The notes: generated from the letters alone by a model not told the origin. DNA of 64,000 bases from Nitratireductor soli (GCF_001050155.1 NZ_LFVY01000015.1:78818-142817), one strand, 5' to 3'. Counted from the stretch's first letter, positions 33,810-42,502 are shown. Program-made: numbers and translations.

Positions 33810-35720
33810 TCACCCGCTCCAAACACCCCTCGCCTTCATGTCCTCGATCTCGCGCACCGCGCGCTCGCGCAGCCTCTGGTCGCGGACGAGGTTGGAGATG
33901 GCCGCATCGTCCGAGCGGTCCGAGTAACGGAACTCCGAATCCGCGTAGCGGTTGATCTCCTGCATCACCATGGCCATGGTGAAGGGCTTGCGCAGTTCGG
34001 CGATCATCGCCTTCTTGTCATCGTAGCCCTTGCGCATGAAGGCGTCCGGCGTCTCGAACCATTGGTCGGGAAGCTCGATGTCCATCGCGCGCATCTTGAT
34101 GGCGTCGGTGATGTTCTTGATCGCCCGGCCGGTGAAGCGCGGCTCGGCCAGCTTGATCTCGTGCAGATAGGCGCCGATGTCGGTCAGCGTCTTCGGCTCG
34201 CCGCGCTCGTCCAGGAAGCGCTCATAGACTTGTCTGAGCCCGTCTTCCTGCGGTTTGGAATGCGCCTCGTAGGCCGTTTCCACCGCCCGCTTGATCTCCT
34301 GCGAGGCGTAGAGTTCATGCTCGCCGAGCGGGATCGCATGGTTCTTGCCGGCGAGCAGCACGAAGATGTCGACATAATCCTCCAGCGTCTGCGGCCCGTC
34401 CACCAGCCAGCGGGCGCCGGCCCGCTGGCGCAGCGCGTCGTCGACATTCTCGGGATAGTTGGAGAACATGCCGAAGGTGCAATTGCCGCGGATGACCGTG
34501 GCAGCACCCGCAAAGCTCTCCATCAGCACACCCGTCACCTCCTGTTGGCCGGCCGATGCGCGGTCGTCGGAGCGCTTGGCCGCCACCTGGTCGATGTCGT
34601 CCACCGTGCCGAAGCCGATGGCGCGCGGGCTGAGCACATTGTCGACGAACTGCTTGCAGTTCTGGCCCGACTTGCCCTGGTAGGAGGAAATCTGGTCGAC
34701 GCCGAAATTCTCGTAGTGGAACGGCACGCCCGCCACCTGGCAGTAATCGTTCAGCAGGCCGGCCGTCATCTGGATCAGGATGGTCTTGCCGGTGCCCGGC
34801 GCCCCGTCGCCGATGAAGGTGAACAGGAAACCGCCCAGTTCGACGAACGGGTTCATCTGGCGGTCGAAATCATAGGCCATCAGCATCTTGGCAAGCTTCA
34901 TCGCCTGGAATTTGGCGATGTGGTTGCCGATGATCTCGTTCGGCTTCTTGAAGCTCATCACCAGCGGCTTGCGCTTCCGCCCCGGCGCCACATCGAAACC
35001 GTCGAGCGTAAAATCGTCGGCCTCCAGCCGCATATGCGCGTCCTCGAAGGCGCCGAGGCCCGAGAAGCGGCCGCGCCGCTGCAAGAGGCCCTCGATCGCC
35101 ACGCGCGCCACGGCGCGGGCCCGCGCCGTCATGGCCGTCTCGTCGGGCGCGCCGGCGATGGCCCGGTCGAGCGCGGCGATGACGCTTTTCAGCGCGTCCT
35201 GCGGCGTCTCGAACTGGAACGCCGGCTCCGGCGTGTCGTTGGCCGGCTCCGCGTCGGCATCGAGCATCTGCAGGAGATAGGAGGAAAGCGTGAAGGCGGC
35301 GACATAGGCTGACGCCTGCAGCAGCGCGTGATAGGTCTGCGCCGCCTCGCCCTCGAGCGCGCTGCGGGCGTTCTTCGCCTGCAGGCTCTCCAGTTCGGTC
35401 GAGCGGGCGAACACGCCGCCGACGGCCAGCGCCACCGCCGCCCCGCGCCGGGCGCGGTAGAGCAGCGCGTGCTGGGCGATGGACAGCATCGGATCGCCCT
35501 GGCGGACGCTGGCGACCGACTTGGCGAACTCCACTTCGCGCGTCTTGCGCAGCGAACCCGCCGACACGGTCGAGACGAAGCGCCGGCCGGTGCCGGCAAG
35601 CTCGGTCTTCGAACGGCCGCCATCCTCCTCCATCACGACGAAGCGCGTGACGAGGCTTTGCGCCGTGGCGCGGTGGGTCTCGATGTCCTTCTCGTCGATG
35701 GTCGTCAGGCCGGTGTCCAT
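33810..35720 (-). CDS. AAA+ ATPase of an uncharacterised conserved cluster
   Basis: 636 residues. The first 250 residues are mostly helical without a known domain. The AAA+ core carries Walker A GDGAPGTGKT (about 304-313) and Walker B AIGFGTVDDID (about 367-377), then a sensor region CTFGMFSNYPENVDDALRQRAGARW with a likely sensor 1 Asn and an arginine finger. The C-terminal 150 residues are helical (FMRKGYDDKKAMIAELRKPF). AGGAGC precedes ATG 35720. The pattern fits a remodelling ATPase rather than a helicase. Partners are presumably the adjacent unknowns. Confidence 0.85.
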   Translation of the reverse strand: MDTGLTTIDEKDIETHRATAQSLVTRFVVMEEDGGRSKTELAGTGRRFVSTVSAGSLRKTREVEFAKSVASVRQGDPMLSIAQHALLYRARRGAAVALAVGGVFARSTELESLQAKNARSALEGEAAQTYHALLQASAYVAAFTLSSYLLQMLDADAEPANDTPEPAFQFETPQDALKSVIAALDRAIAGAPDETAMTARARAVARVAIEGLLQRRGRFSGLGAFEDAHMRLEADDFTLDGFDVAPGRKRKPLVMSFKKPNEIIGNHIAKFQAMKLAKMLMAYDFDRQMNPFVELGGFLFTFIGDGAPGTGKTILIQMTAGLLNDYCQVAGVPFHYENFGVDQISSYQGKSGQNCKQFVDNVLSPRAIGFGTVDDIDQVAAKRSDDRASAGQQEVTGVLMESFAGAATVIRGNCTFGMFSNYPENVDDALRQRAGARWLVDGPQTLEDYVDIFVLLAGKNHAIPLGEHELYASQEIKRAVETAYEAHSKPQEDGLRQVYERFLDERGEPKTLTDIGAYLHEIKLAEPRFTGRAIKNITDAIKMRAMDIELPDQWFETPDAFMRKGYDDKKAMIAELRKPFTMAMVMQEINRYADSEFRYSDRSDDAAISNLVRDQRLRERAVREIEDMKARGVWSG

Positions 35721-35870
35721 GGAAGCTCCTGGTTTGTCAGGCGACACGACCGCCCTTCAGCCTTGGCCTCTCCCCACAGACGGGAAAAAGGGGGCGTCGA
35801 TGCGGGCGCGTTTCTTTCGACTGCGACACCAACTCGATGCCAGGAGTTGATGACGGTCTGGTTGAGAGCC

Positions 35871-37019
35871 CTACACATCCGTGATCACCCTGCCGCCCGA
35901 GATCACATGCACGTCGTAGCCTTCAAAAATCTTCTGCGCCTCGCCGGCGGCGTACAGCGCCTGGTAGGCTTCGTGCGGCACCAGCGCGTGCTGCTCATAG
36001 GCGCTGACGCCCATGCGCGCGGCATCCAGATCGTCCGTGTCGATGTGGAACTCGTCGCGTGCCGGCTCGCTCGACCACAGGCCCTTGCGCGCCGGGCGCT
36101 CGGCCTTTGAGTAGACCTCCTGCACCGTCCAGGTCAAAAGCCAGGCATTGTCCCGCCGGCGCACCTTCGACAGCACCTCGGAGACGGCCGAATTGTTCTC
36201 GGTGATGCCGGCCGTGTAGAACGGCCCGAGCACGACGCGGCGCAGCTGCTTGGGGTGCAGCGTGTCGAAATCCTTGTCGAGATTGCCGGCGATGGTGGCC
36301 GGCGACAGGGAATAGGCGGAGTTCTTCTCGGCGAACTCGTCGAAACGATGCGCCAGTTCCGGGTTCAGCAGACCGCCGACCGGCAGTCCGATCTCGATCT
36401 TCTCGTTGAGCTTGCCGTCGGCGGCGACGAGCGTGCCGAGCATTTTCGGCGAGGAATCCTCGACCGCCGCCATGTAGACCATCGGCAGGCTGGACGAACC
36501 GTCGAACGCCCCCCAATGAACGAGGTAATAGGGCCGCCTGGTCTTCGGGTTGACCGAAACGCGCACCGTCTCCGGCAGGATGAAGGGCGAGAAGATCTTG
36601 CCCTCCTTCACCTCCTCCAGATACAGGCGCTCGGCCATGGAGCGCTGCAGATCGGCGGGGAATTCGCGGTGCCGGAGGATGAAGTCGACCATCTCGGCGC
36701 GCAATTCGTCGGGCGCGGAAATGCCGGCCAGCCGCTGTTCGGCCTGGCGCCTGTCGTTTTCCAGTTCGAGCACGCTCTGGAACACGGGATAGCCGCTTTC
36801 GGCACGCTGGATGCGAAACTTGTCCATGAAGCCGAGCCGGTTCTGCCAGCAGGCGAAGGAGCGCTCCAGCCGGCCGATATAGGGCGCCACCACCTCGGCC
36901 ACGACGCCGTGGTTCTGGAAGGGCGATGCCGTGCGGTCGCCGAAATAGACGCCGAGCCCCTCGAGCGCTGCGGCGATGGCCTCGAAATAGCGCGCGGCCG
37001 CGTCATTGGCGGCGTTCAT
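35871..37019 (-). CDS. Protein of unknown function, 382 aa, in the AAA+ cluster
   Basis: No named domain is recognised. The N-terminal 130 residues are helical (RYFEAIAAALEGLGVYFGDRTAS, FILRHREFPADLQRSMAERLYLEEV), followed by a strand-rich middle (VRVSVNPKTRRPYYLVHWGAFDGSSSLPMVYMAAV) and a C-terminal region with FYTAGITENNSAVSEVL. No signal peptide or membrane span. It precedes the AAA+ ATPase by 150 bases in the same direction, making an adaptor or substrate role plausible but unproved. The 226 bases upstream contain two inverted copies of another palindromic repeat. Confidence 0.7.
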   Translation of the reverse strand: MNAANDAAARYFEAIAAALEGLGVYFGDRTASPFQNHGVVAEVVAPYIGRLERSFACWQNRLGFMDKFRIQRAESGYPVFQSVLELENDRRQAEQRLAGISAPDELRAEMVDFILRHREFPADLQRSMAERLYLEEVKEGKIFSPFILPETVRVSVNPKTRRPYYLVHWGAFDGSSSLPMVYMAAVEDSSPKMLGTLVAADGKLNEKIEIGLPVGGLLNPELAHRFDEFAEKNSAYSLSPATIAGNLDKDFDTLHPKQLRRVVLGPFYTAGITENNSAVSEVLSKVRRRDNAWLLTWTVQEVYSKAERPARKGLWSSEPARDEFHIDTDDLDAARMGVSAYEQHALVPHEAYQALYAAGEAQKIFEGYDVHVISGGRVITDV

Positions 37020-37051
37020 GGTTTGGGCATCTTGGAAAGGTGGGGCGCCGT

Positions 37052-37208
37052 ACCCCCCTCTGGCCTGCCGGCCATCTCCCCCTCAAGGGGGGAGATCAGG
37101 CGGTGGAGACGATCAATGCCAATCACGAACGACCGCGTAAGGGCGCTGCACTGTTGCAAGCCAATCTCCCCCCTTGAGGGGGAGATGCCCGGCAGGGCAG
37201 AGGGGGGC
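37052..37208. repeat. Inverted pair of ~45-bp palindromic repeats
   Basis: Copy 1 (37052-37096) runs CCCCCCTCTGGCC, TGCCGGCC and ATCTCCCCCTC-AAGGGGGGAGAT. Copy 2 (37163-37208) is the reverse complement in near-identical form: ATCTCCCCCC-TTGAGGGGGAGAT, then GCCCGGCAGGGCAGAGGGGG. Each copy has its own hairpin and the two can pair with each other. They lie between the coiled-coil gene and the 382-aa gene. Confidence 0.8.
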
Positions 37209-37245
37209 GTGCAAGGCCCCGACATTTCAAGCATTCTCACAACCA

Positions 37246-38334
37246 TCACGCCCGGATGTAATTCGCCGCGTCGTGCTTCTTCATCACGTCTTCGAAGCGG
37301 CGGGCGAAGGCGTCGTCGGCGAGCTTCTTGCGGCGCTGGATGTCGGCGGTGGTCACCATGTTCTTCTCGTGCAGTTCGAGCAGGTCGCCGATGTGCCGCT
37401 GGGCGGCCGCACCGATGCCGGCCATCGTCTCCTCGGCCGTGTTGTCGACCTTCGAACCCAGCGTGTTGATGCGGTGGGCGACGTCCTGCTGGGCCGCCGT
37501 CTTCAGCGAATCCTCCAGCGCCTTGTAGAGGACGATGCGCTGCTCGGTGTCGATGGTCAGCTTGTTGATCAGCGTCGATTGCGCCGCGATCTGGTTGTTG
37601 AGCGAATCGACGAAGGTCTGGAACATCGAGGTGTAGCGCTCGAGCGTCTGGCTTTCGGCGAGCAGTTCCTGCTCCTTGGCCTGCGCCTCGTTGTAGTCGG
37701 TGGCGAGCTTGGAACGCTCGCCCTCGAGCTTCGTCCGGTCCTTCTGGTTGGTGGAGGCGGCGATGCGGTTTTCGATGTCGAGCAGCATCGGGTTCAATTC
37801 CTCGATGCGCTTCTGCGTCGTCTCGAGGCTGTCCATCGTCGCCTTGCGCCGCTCGATGACCTTGGCGAGGCTCGCTTCGGAGGTCTGGTAGCGCTCCTCC
37901 AGCACCTGCTTCTGGTCCTTCAGGATGCCGGTGATGGTGTCGGACTTGGACAGCAGCTCCTGCAGATTGCCGGCCAGCGACATGTTGCGCACGCGCTCGG
38001 TGCGCATGCGCTGCATGCGCTGCTTGGAGAACATGCCGATGAATTTTTCCCAGGCCGTATGGGATTTCATGCTCTCGAACTCGGAACCGAAGACGTTGGT
38101 CGCGTCCTCGAGGCCGATGATCAGGTCGGCGATGTTGGTCTCCATCACCCTTTGCTGCGAAAGCACATCGGAGATGCGGGCGTTCTCGATGTCGAACTCG
38201 GCCTGGCCGATCTTCTCGTCGGTGCGCGCCAGCTTGTCGAGGACCGTGCCCGACTGCTCGATCTTCGAGCGCATATCGTCCACCACCTCGCGCGTCCTGG
38301 CGATCTCCGTGTCGAAATTCTGCAAGGTGGCCAT
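37246..38334 (-). CDS. Long coiled-coil protein of unknown function
   Basis: 362 residues, almost entirely alpha-helical with heptad-like patterning (for example ERYQTSEASLAKVIERRKAT and QKRIEELNPMLLDIENRIAA), no membrane segment and no signal peptide. A basic hinge-like stretch FSKQRMQRMRTERVRNMSLAG lies at about residues 99-119. The layout vaguely recalls TelA (toxic-anion resistance) and PspA-type proteins but the diagnostic motifs are not visible, so no family is claimed. GGAG precedes the ATG by ten bases. It is the first gene of the AAA+ cluster, 20 bases after a LysR gene. Confidence 0.75.
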   Translation of the reverse strand: MATLQNFDTEIARTREVVDDMRSKIEQSGTVLDKLARTDEKIGQAEFDIENARISDVLSQQRVMETNIADLIIGLEDATNVFGSEFESMKSHTAWEKFIGMFSKQRMQRMRTERVRNMSLAGNLQELLSKSDTITGILKDQKQVLEERYQTSEASLAKVIERRKATMDSLETTQKRIEELNPMLLDIENRIAASTNQKDRTKLEGERSKLATDYNEAQAKEQELLAESQTLERYTSMFQTFVDSLNNQIAAQSTLINKLTIDTEQRIVLYKALEDSLKTAAQQDVAHRINTLGSKVDNTAEETMAGIGAAAQRHIGDLLELHEKNMVTTADIQRRKKLADDAFARRFEDVMKKHDAANYIRA

Positions 38335-38354
38335 AATGGTGCGCTCCGCAAGGG

Positions 38355-39287
38355 TCAGGGTCGCGGAAATATATGTGGCGCCGCCGACGATTGAAAGACG
38401 TTACCGGCTTCCATGCATAATTCCTCCAGCGCCGTCGATGCGGCGCTTTGCCGGCGCTCCTTGTGGCGCAGCAGGCTGAAGGCGCGCGCGCCGAGCTCGA
38501 TCCCGGCGACGGACAGCATGCCGCGCTCGATCAGCGGGCTGGCGGCGGCCATCGACACGGCCGCCGCGCACGGCCCCGAGCGCACCGCCGAAAGCACCGC
38601 CTCGTTCGAGGGAAAGGCGAGCACCACGTTGAGCCCCTGCGGATCGACGCCCATGCCGCCAAGGGCACTTTCAAAGGCGGTGCGCGTGCCCGACCCCTCC
38701 TCGCGCATGATCCAGGCGCTGCCCGAAACCAGTTCGCGCGGCGCGAGCAGTCGACCGTCCGCCCAGGGATGGCCGGGCGCCACCACCACGGCCAGAACGT
38801 CGCGGTCGACAGTCCTGACCGCCAGCGCCGGCTCGGACACGGCCCCCTCGACGAGACCGACCTCGGCGGTGCCTTCCAGCATCGCCTCGGCCACCTGCCG
38901 CGTGTTGCCGACCGTCAGATTGAGTGCGATGCCCGGATAGCGCTCGTGAAAGCGCATCAGCACCGGCGGCAGCCAGTAGCTGGCAATGGTCTGGCTGGCG
39001 TGGATGGCGAGCGCGCCGCGCCGCAGCCCGCCGAGTTCCGACAGCATGGTCTCGGCCGAGCGCACCCGCGCCAGCGTTGCCCGCGCCTCGGCGAGGAACA
39101 CATTGCCGACGCGGGTCAGCTCGATGCGCCGGCCGACGCGATGGAACAGCTCCACCCCGTAATAGCGCTCGAGCGCCTTGATGGCGGAACTGACCGCCGA
39201 AGGCGTGCGCCCGACGGCGGCGGCCGCCTGGGTCAGGTGCTCACGCTCGGCGACGGCGACGAAAATCTGCAATTGCTCGAAGGTCAT
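38355..39287 (-). CDS. LysR-type transcriptional regulator
   Basis: 310 residues with the LysR winged helix-turn-helix at the N-terminus (MTFEQLQIFVAVAEREHLTQAAAAVGRTPSAVSSAIKALE) and a periplasmic-binding-like effector domain (about 90-295; REEGSGTRTAFESAL is a typical anion-binding loop in CysL/CbbR-like members). It is divergent from the YeiH-type exporter gene and probably controls it, as is common for this pair. The effector is unknown; a sulfur oxyanion is plausible by analogy. The ATG at 39287 is preferred over 39332, which lies in the operator. Confidence 0.9.
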   Translation of the reverse strand: MTFEQLQIFVAVAEREHLTQAAAAVGRTPSAVSSAIKALERYYGVELFHRVGRRIELTRVGNVFLAEARATLARVRSAETMLSELGGLRRGALAIHASQTIASYWLPPVLMRFHERYPGIALNLTVGNTRQVAEAMLEGTAEVGLVEGAVSEPALAVRTVDRDVLAVVVAPGHPWADGRLLAPRELVSGSAWIMREEGSGTRTAFESALGGMGVDPQGLNVVLAFPSNEAVLSAVRSGPCAAAVSMAAASPLIERGMLSVAGIELGARAFSLLRHKERRQSAASTALEELCMEAGNVFQSSAAPHIFPRP

Positions 39288-39306
39288 CGTGCGAAGGCCA
39301 CAGCGT

Positions 39307-39347
39307 TCATTCGATTTTATCGAATGATTCATGCCATACTATTCGAT
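39307..39347. promoter_or_regulatory. LysR operator: perfect 9-3-9 palindrome plus half-site
   Basis: TCATTCGAT (39307-39315), TTT, ATCGAATGA (39319-39327) is a perfect inverted repeat. A third ATTCGAT lies at 39341-39347. The layout (one strong dyad and one half-site in a divergent gap) fits recognition and activation sites of a LysR regulator for the gene pair. Confidence 0.7.
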
Positions 39348-39403
39348 AGAAGTCGACAAATGCCCGTGCGACCACAAGGCCACCATCGCATCGGGCCGAA
39401 TTC

Positions 39404-40429
39404 ATGCAGTCGCTTCGCCATCCATTTAATTTCATTCCTGGCCCTCTCCTTCCCGGCATCCTCCTGTCGGTCGGCGTTGCCGCGCTGGCGCTCGCCGCCG
39501 CCTGGGCGGAGCGCGCATTGCTGGGCGATGCGTGGCTCGAGGGGCTGGTGCTGGCGATCCTGTTCGGCGCGGCGGTCAGTTCGCTGGCCCGGCTGCATCC
39601 GGCCTTTCGCCCCGGCATCGATTTCTGCGCCAGGACGGTGCTCGAAGTGGCGATCGTCCTGCTCGGCGCATCGATCAGCGTCACGGCGCTTGGCGAAGCG
39701 GGCTTCGGCCTGGTCGGCGGCATTGTCGGCGTGGTCTGCGTGTCGCTCGTCGCCGGCTATGCGATCAGCCGGGCGCTCGGCCTGTCGCCGCGCCTGGCGA
39801 CGCTGGTCGCCTGCGGCAATTCCATCTGCGGCAATTCGGCGATCGCCGCCGCAGCCCCCGTCATCCACGCCGAATCCGACGATGTGGCGGCGTCCCTCTC
39901 CTTCACCGCCTTCCTCAGCATCCTCGCCGTCCTGCTCCTGCCGGTGCTTTACACGCTGTTTGGCATGAGCGCCCTGCAGTCGGGCGTCTTCGCCGGCCTC
40001 ACCGTCTATGCGGTGCCGCAGGTGCTGGCGGCCGCCGCCCCCGCCGGCGCGGTCGGCATCCAGATCGGCACGCTGGTCAAGCTGGTCCGCGTCCTGATGC
40101 TCGGCCCGGTGATCTTCCTGCTCGGCCTCGCCTATGGACGCCAATCGGGCAGCCGCCCGTCATTTTCCCAGATGGTGCCGTGGTTCATCCTCGGCTTCCT
40201 CGCCATGATGGCGCTGCGCTCGCTCGACCTGATCCCGGCCGCGGCCCTGCCGGTGACGGAGCACGCGTCAAGCCTGTTGACCATCGTCGCCATGGCCGCG
40301 CTCGGCCTGACGGTCGACGTCAGGAGCGTGATGAAAACCGGCGGCCGTGTCGTGCTGGCAGCCCTTCTGTCGCTCGGCGCGCTCGGGCTGATCAGCTACG
40401 CGCTGATCCGTTTCCTCGGCATCGCCTGA
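39404..40429 (+). CDS. yeiH: YeiH-family (UPF0324) putative exporter
   Basis: 341 residues with about ten membrane spans. The family signature is the conserved VACGNSICGNSAIAAAAPVI stretch (about 128-147), and ALGLTVDVRSV near the end is the matching half-repeat. YeiH-like proteins have been proposed to export sulfite or sulfonate-derived products, mostly from their location next to LysR regulators; direct evidence is thin. It converges with tdk with six bases between stops. Confidence 0.88.
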   Translation: MQSLRHPFNFIPGPLLPGILLSVGVAALALAAAWAERALLGDAWLEGLVLAILFGAAVSSLARLHPAFRPGIDFCARTVLEVAIVLLGASISVTALGEAGFGLVGGIVGVVCVSLVAGYAISRALGLSPRLATLVACGNSICGNSAIAAAAPVIHAESDDVAASLSFTAFLSILAVLLLPVLYTLFGMSALQSGVFAGLTVYAVPQVLAAAAPAGAVGIQIGTLVKLVRVLMLGPVIFLLGLAYGRQSGSRPSFSQMVPWFILGFLAMMALRSLDLIPAAALPVTEHASSLLTIVAMAALGLTVDVRSVMKTGGRVVLAALLSLGALGLISYALIRFLGIA

Positions 40430-40435
40430 CGCGCC

Positions 40436-41062
40436 TCATTCGGCGCCGAGCGCGCTGCCGGCAAAGCCGACCAGGTCCTCGGCGCGCCAGCGGCCCATCT
40501 CCTCCTCCCAGTGCCGGCGGCACAGGGAGACGTAGACATCCTTGCCGATGGCCACCTGGGCGCCCTTCTTCGCCACCTTGCCGTCCGGCCCGAGCCGCAC
40601 GACCATGGTCGCCTTGCGGCCGCAGCGGCAGATGGTGCGCACCTCGCGCAATTCGTCGGCCAGCGCCAGGAGCGCCTGCGAGCCGGAAAACAGATTGCCC
40701 TGGAAATCGGTCCTCAGCCCGTAGCACATGACGGGAATGCCGAGCCGGTCGGCGACCCGCGCCAACTGCCAGGCCTGATCCTCGGTCAGGAACTGCGCCT
40801 CGTCGACGAACACGCAATGGACGCTCGTGTGGTCGTGATGCTCGGCGATGCGGGCATAGAGATCGTCGCCGTCGCGGAACATTTCGGCATCCGCCTCGAG
40901 CCCGATGCGCGAGGAAATATAGCCCGTGTCTTCCTTCTGGTAGTGGCCGGCGACGAACAGCATCGTCGCCATGCCGCGCTCGCGGTAATTGTACGACGCC
41001 TGCAGGAGCATGGTCGTCTTGCCGGCATTCATCGTCGCATAGTGGAAGTAGAGTTTGGCCAT
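40436..41062 (-). CDS. tdk: Thymidine kinase
   Basis: 208 residues of the type II (small, tetrameric) thymidine kinase, which phosphorylates thymidine to dTMP with ATP. Walker A is in YFHYATMNAGKTTMLLQASYNYRERG; FVDEAQFL holds the catalytic Glu; YGLRTDFQGNLF is the lasso/substrate loop. Two Cys pairs of the zinc site are seen at ICRCGRKA and in SLCRRHW (the C-x-x-H form). I chose ATG 41062 as the family start (MAKLYFHYATMNAGK). Two 27-bp palindromes lie 35 bases and 104 bases upstream. Confidence 0.95.
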   Translation of the reverse strand: MAKLYFHYATMNAGKTTMLLQASYNYRERGMATMLFVAGHYQKEDTGYISSRIGLEADAEMFRDGDDLYARIAEHHDHTSVHCVFVDEAQFLTEDQAWQLARVADRLGIPVMCYGLRTDFQGNLFSGSQALLALADELREVRTICRCGRKATMVVRLGPDGKVAKKGAQVAIGKDVYVSLCRRHWEEEMGRWRAEDLVGFAGSALGAE

Positions 41063-41096
41063 TGCCCGTGCCGCTGCCAAGTCCTGATGGTCTGAC

Positions 41097-41192
41097 CGAA
41101 ACAGATGGGAACCATCTGTTTCGATAAATCAGCCCACAAGCTATTGATCCGGTGGGGCGATTTTTCCCAACAGATGGGTACCATCTGTTGGG
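41097..41192. promoter_or_regulatory. Two 27-bp palindromes sharing CAGATGG-N3-CCATCTG
   Basis: Palindrome 1: CGAAACAGATGG, GAA, CCATCTGTTTCG (41097-41123). Palindrome 2: CCCAACAGATGG, GTA, CCATCTGTTGGG (41166-41192). Both are perfect 12-3-12 dyads with the same inner eight bases and different edges. Centres are 69 bases apart. They lie between divergent tdk and choX and look like a pair of operators. Which gene they control is uncertain. Confidence 0.7.
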
Positions 41193-41444
41193 GCCGCACC
41201 ACGAGTGTGATTGCCTCCCATAAACAACACCTGACCGGCCAAGGAAACGCCTGGCCGCGCGTCATCCACGGGATTGCGCGTCGCAAACCGCCGCCTGCGC
41301 GGCGCAGACGGACCGCCCTTTGGGCTTGCGGCTGGCCCGAAATGGTGGTTGCCTTTGAGCAAGCAATAAAAACCGGCTAAGGCGCGTCCTTCGCCGCCCG
41401 AAGAATCGCAAAGAATTACAAAAGAATCACAGAGGAGAGCAGCC
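41193..41444. other. Remainder of the tdk-choX intergenic region
   Basis: Together with the palindromes this gap is 382 bases. Beyond the palindromes it contains GGCCAAGGAAACGCCTGGCC, an imperfect hairpin, and the choX ribosome-binding site (AGAGGAGAGC). I cannot point to a convincing -35/-10 pair and see no small gene. Confidence 0.4.
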
Positions 41445-42392
41445 ATGTTATCGAGCCGCCAGGCAACCATCGTTCTTGGACTTGCGGTCAATTTTGCCGC
41501 CGGCGCGGCCCTCGCCGCCGATCCGGAAGCCTGCAAGTCCGTCACCTTCTCCGATGTCGGCTGGACCGACATCACCGCCACCACCGCCACCGCCACCGTG
41601 CTGCTCGAAGGGCTTGGCTATGCGCCCGAGACGCAGGTCCTCTCCGTGCCTGTCACCTATGCCTCGATGAAGAACAAGGACATCGACGTCTTCCTCGGCA
41701 ACTGGATGCCGACCATGGAGGCCGACATCGCCCCCTACCGCGAAGACGGCACGGTGGAGACGCTGGTGACCAATCTGGAAGGCGCGAAATACACGCTGGC
41801 CGTGCCGAAATACACCTATGACGCCGGCCTGAAGAGCTTTGCCGACATCGCCAAATTCGCCGACAAGCTGGATGGCAAGATCTACGGCATCGAGCCGGGC
41901 AATGACGGCAACCGGCTGATCCTCGACATGATCGAGGGCGACACGTTCGGCCTGAAGGATTTCGATCTGGTCGAAAGCTCCGAGGCCGGCATGCTGTCGC
42001 AGGTGCGCCGCGCGGCCGGCGCAAAGCAGGACGTGGTCTTCCTCGGCTGGGAGCCGCATCCGATGAACGCCAACATCGAGATGGCCTATCTGGAAGGCGG
42101 CGACGATGTGTTCGGCCCGAACTACGGCGGCGCCACGGTCCACACCAACACCCGCGCGGGGCTGGCCACCGACTGCCCCAATCTGGGCAAGCTGCTGAAC
42201 AACATGGTCTTCTCGCTGCAGATGGAAAACGAGATCATGGGCAAGATCCTCGATGACGGGCAGGAGCCGCAGAAGGCTGCGACCGAATGGCTGAAGGCCA
42301 ATCCGGACGCCATCACGCCCTGGCTGGACGGCGTGACGACATTCGCCGGCGAGCCCGGCCTCGACGCCGTGAAGGCGCATCTGGGAATGTAA
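41445..42392 (+). CDS. choX: Choline ABC transporter, periplasmic binding protein
   Basis: 315 residues with a clear signal peptide (MLSSRQATIVLGLAVNFAAGAALA, cut before ADPEAC). The mature protein is of the glycine-betaine/choline OpuAC type: VTFSDVGWTDITATTATATVLLEGLGY opens domain 1, FLGNWMPTMEADI and VFLGWEPHPMNANI supply the Trp residues that form the cation cage, and GIEPGNDGNRLILDMI is the hinge strand. It delivers choline in the periplasm to ChoW-ChoV. First gene of choXWV; the 187-base gap before choW holds two palindromic repeats. Confidence 0.95.
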   Translation: MLSSRQATIVLGLAVNFAAGAALAADPEACKSVTFSDVGWTDITATTATATVLLEGLGYAPETQVLSVPVTYASMKNKDIDVFLGNWMPTMEADIAPYREDGTVETLVTNLEGAKYTLAVPKYTYDAGLKSFADIAKFADKLDGKIYGIEPGNDGNRLILDMIEGDTFGLKDFDLVESSEAGMLSQVRRAAGAKQDVVFLGWEPHPMNANIEMAYLEGGDDVFGPNYGGATVHTNTRAGLATDCPNLGKLLNNMVFSLQMENEIMGKILDDGQEPQKAATEWLKANPDAITPWLDGVTTFAGEPGLDAVKAHLGM

Positions 42393-42426
42393 TCATCAGT
42401 ATGCGGGCGCCCGCCCCTCAACCTTA

Positions 42427-42502
42427 CCCTCTCCCCGTGAACGGGGAGAGGGGGACGCCGACGTCGCAGCAAGCTTCCTTCTCCCCGCAGGCGGGGAGAA
42501 GG
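42427..42502. repeat. Two consecutive palindromes in the choX-choW gap
   Basis: CCCTCTCCCCGT-GA-ACGGGGAGAGGG (42427-42452) and CCTTCTCCCCGC-AG-GCGGGGAGAAGG (42477-42502), both perfect 12-2-12 dyads and related to each other. They are of the same CTCCCC type as the pair at 37052-37208. They may stabilise or reduce the messenger between choX and choW. Confidence 0.8.

Noticed and set aside
33151..38334. AAA+ cluster plus hicAB as one anti-phage defence system
   Set aside because: hicAB has its own promoter on the opposite strand and forms a complete pair. The other proteins show no nuclease, TIR, protease or other typical effector. Kept only as an uncharacterised cluster.
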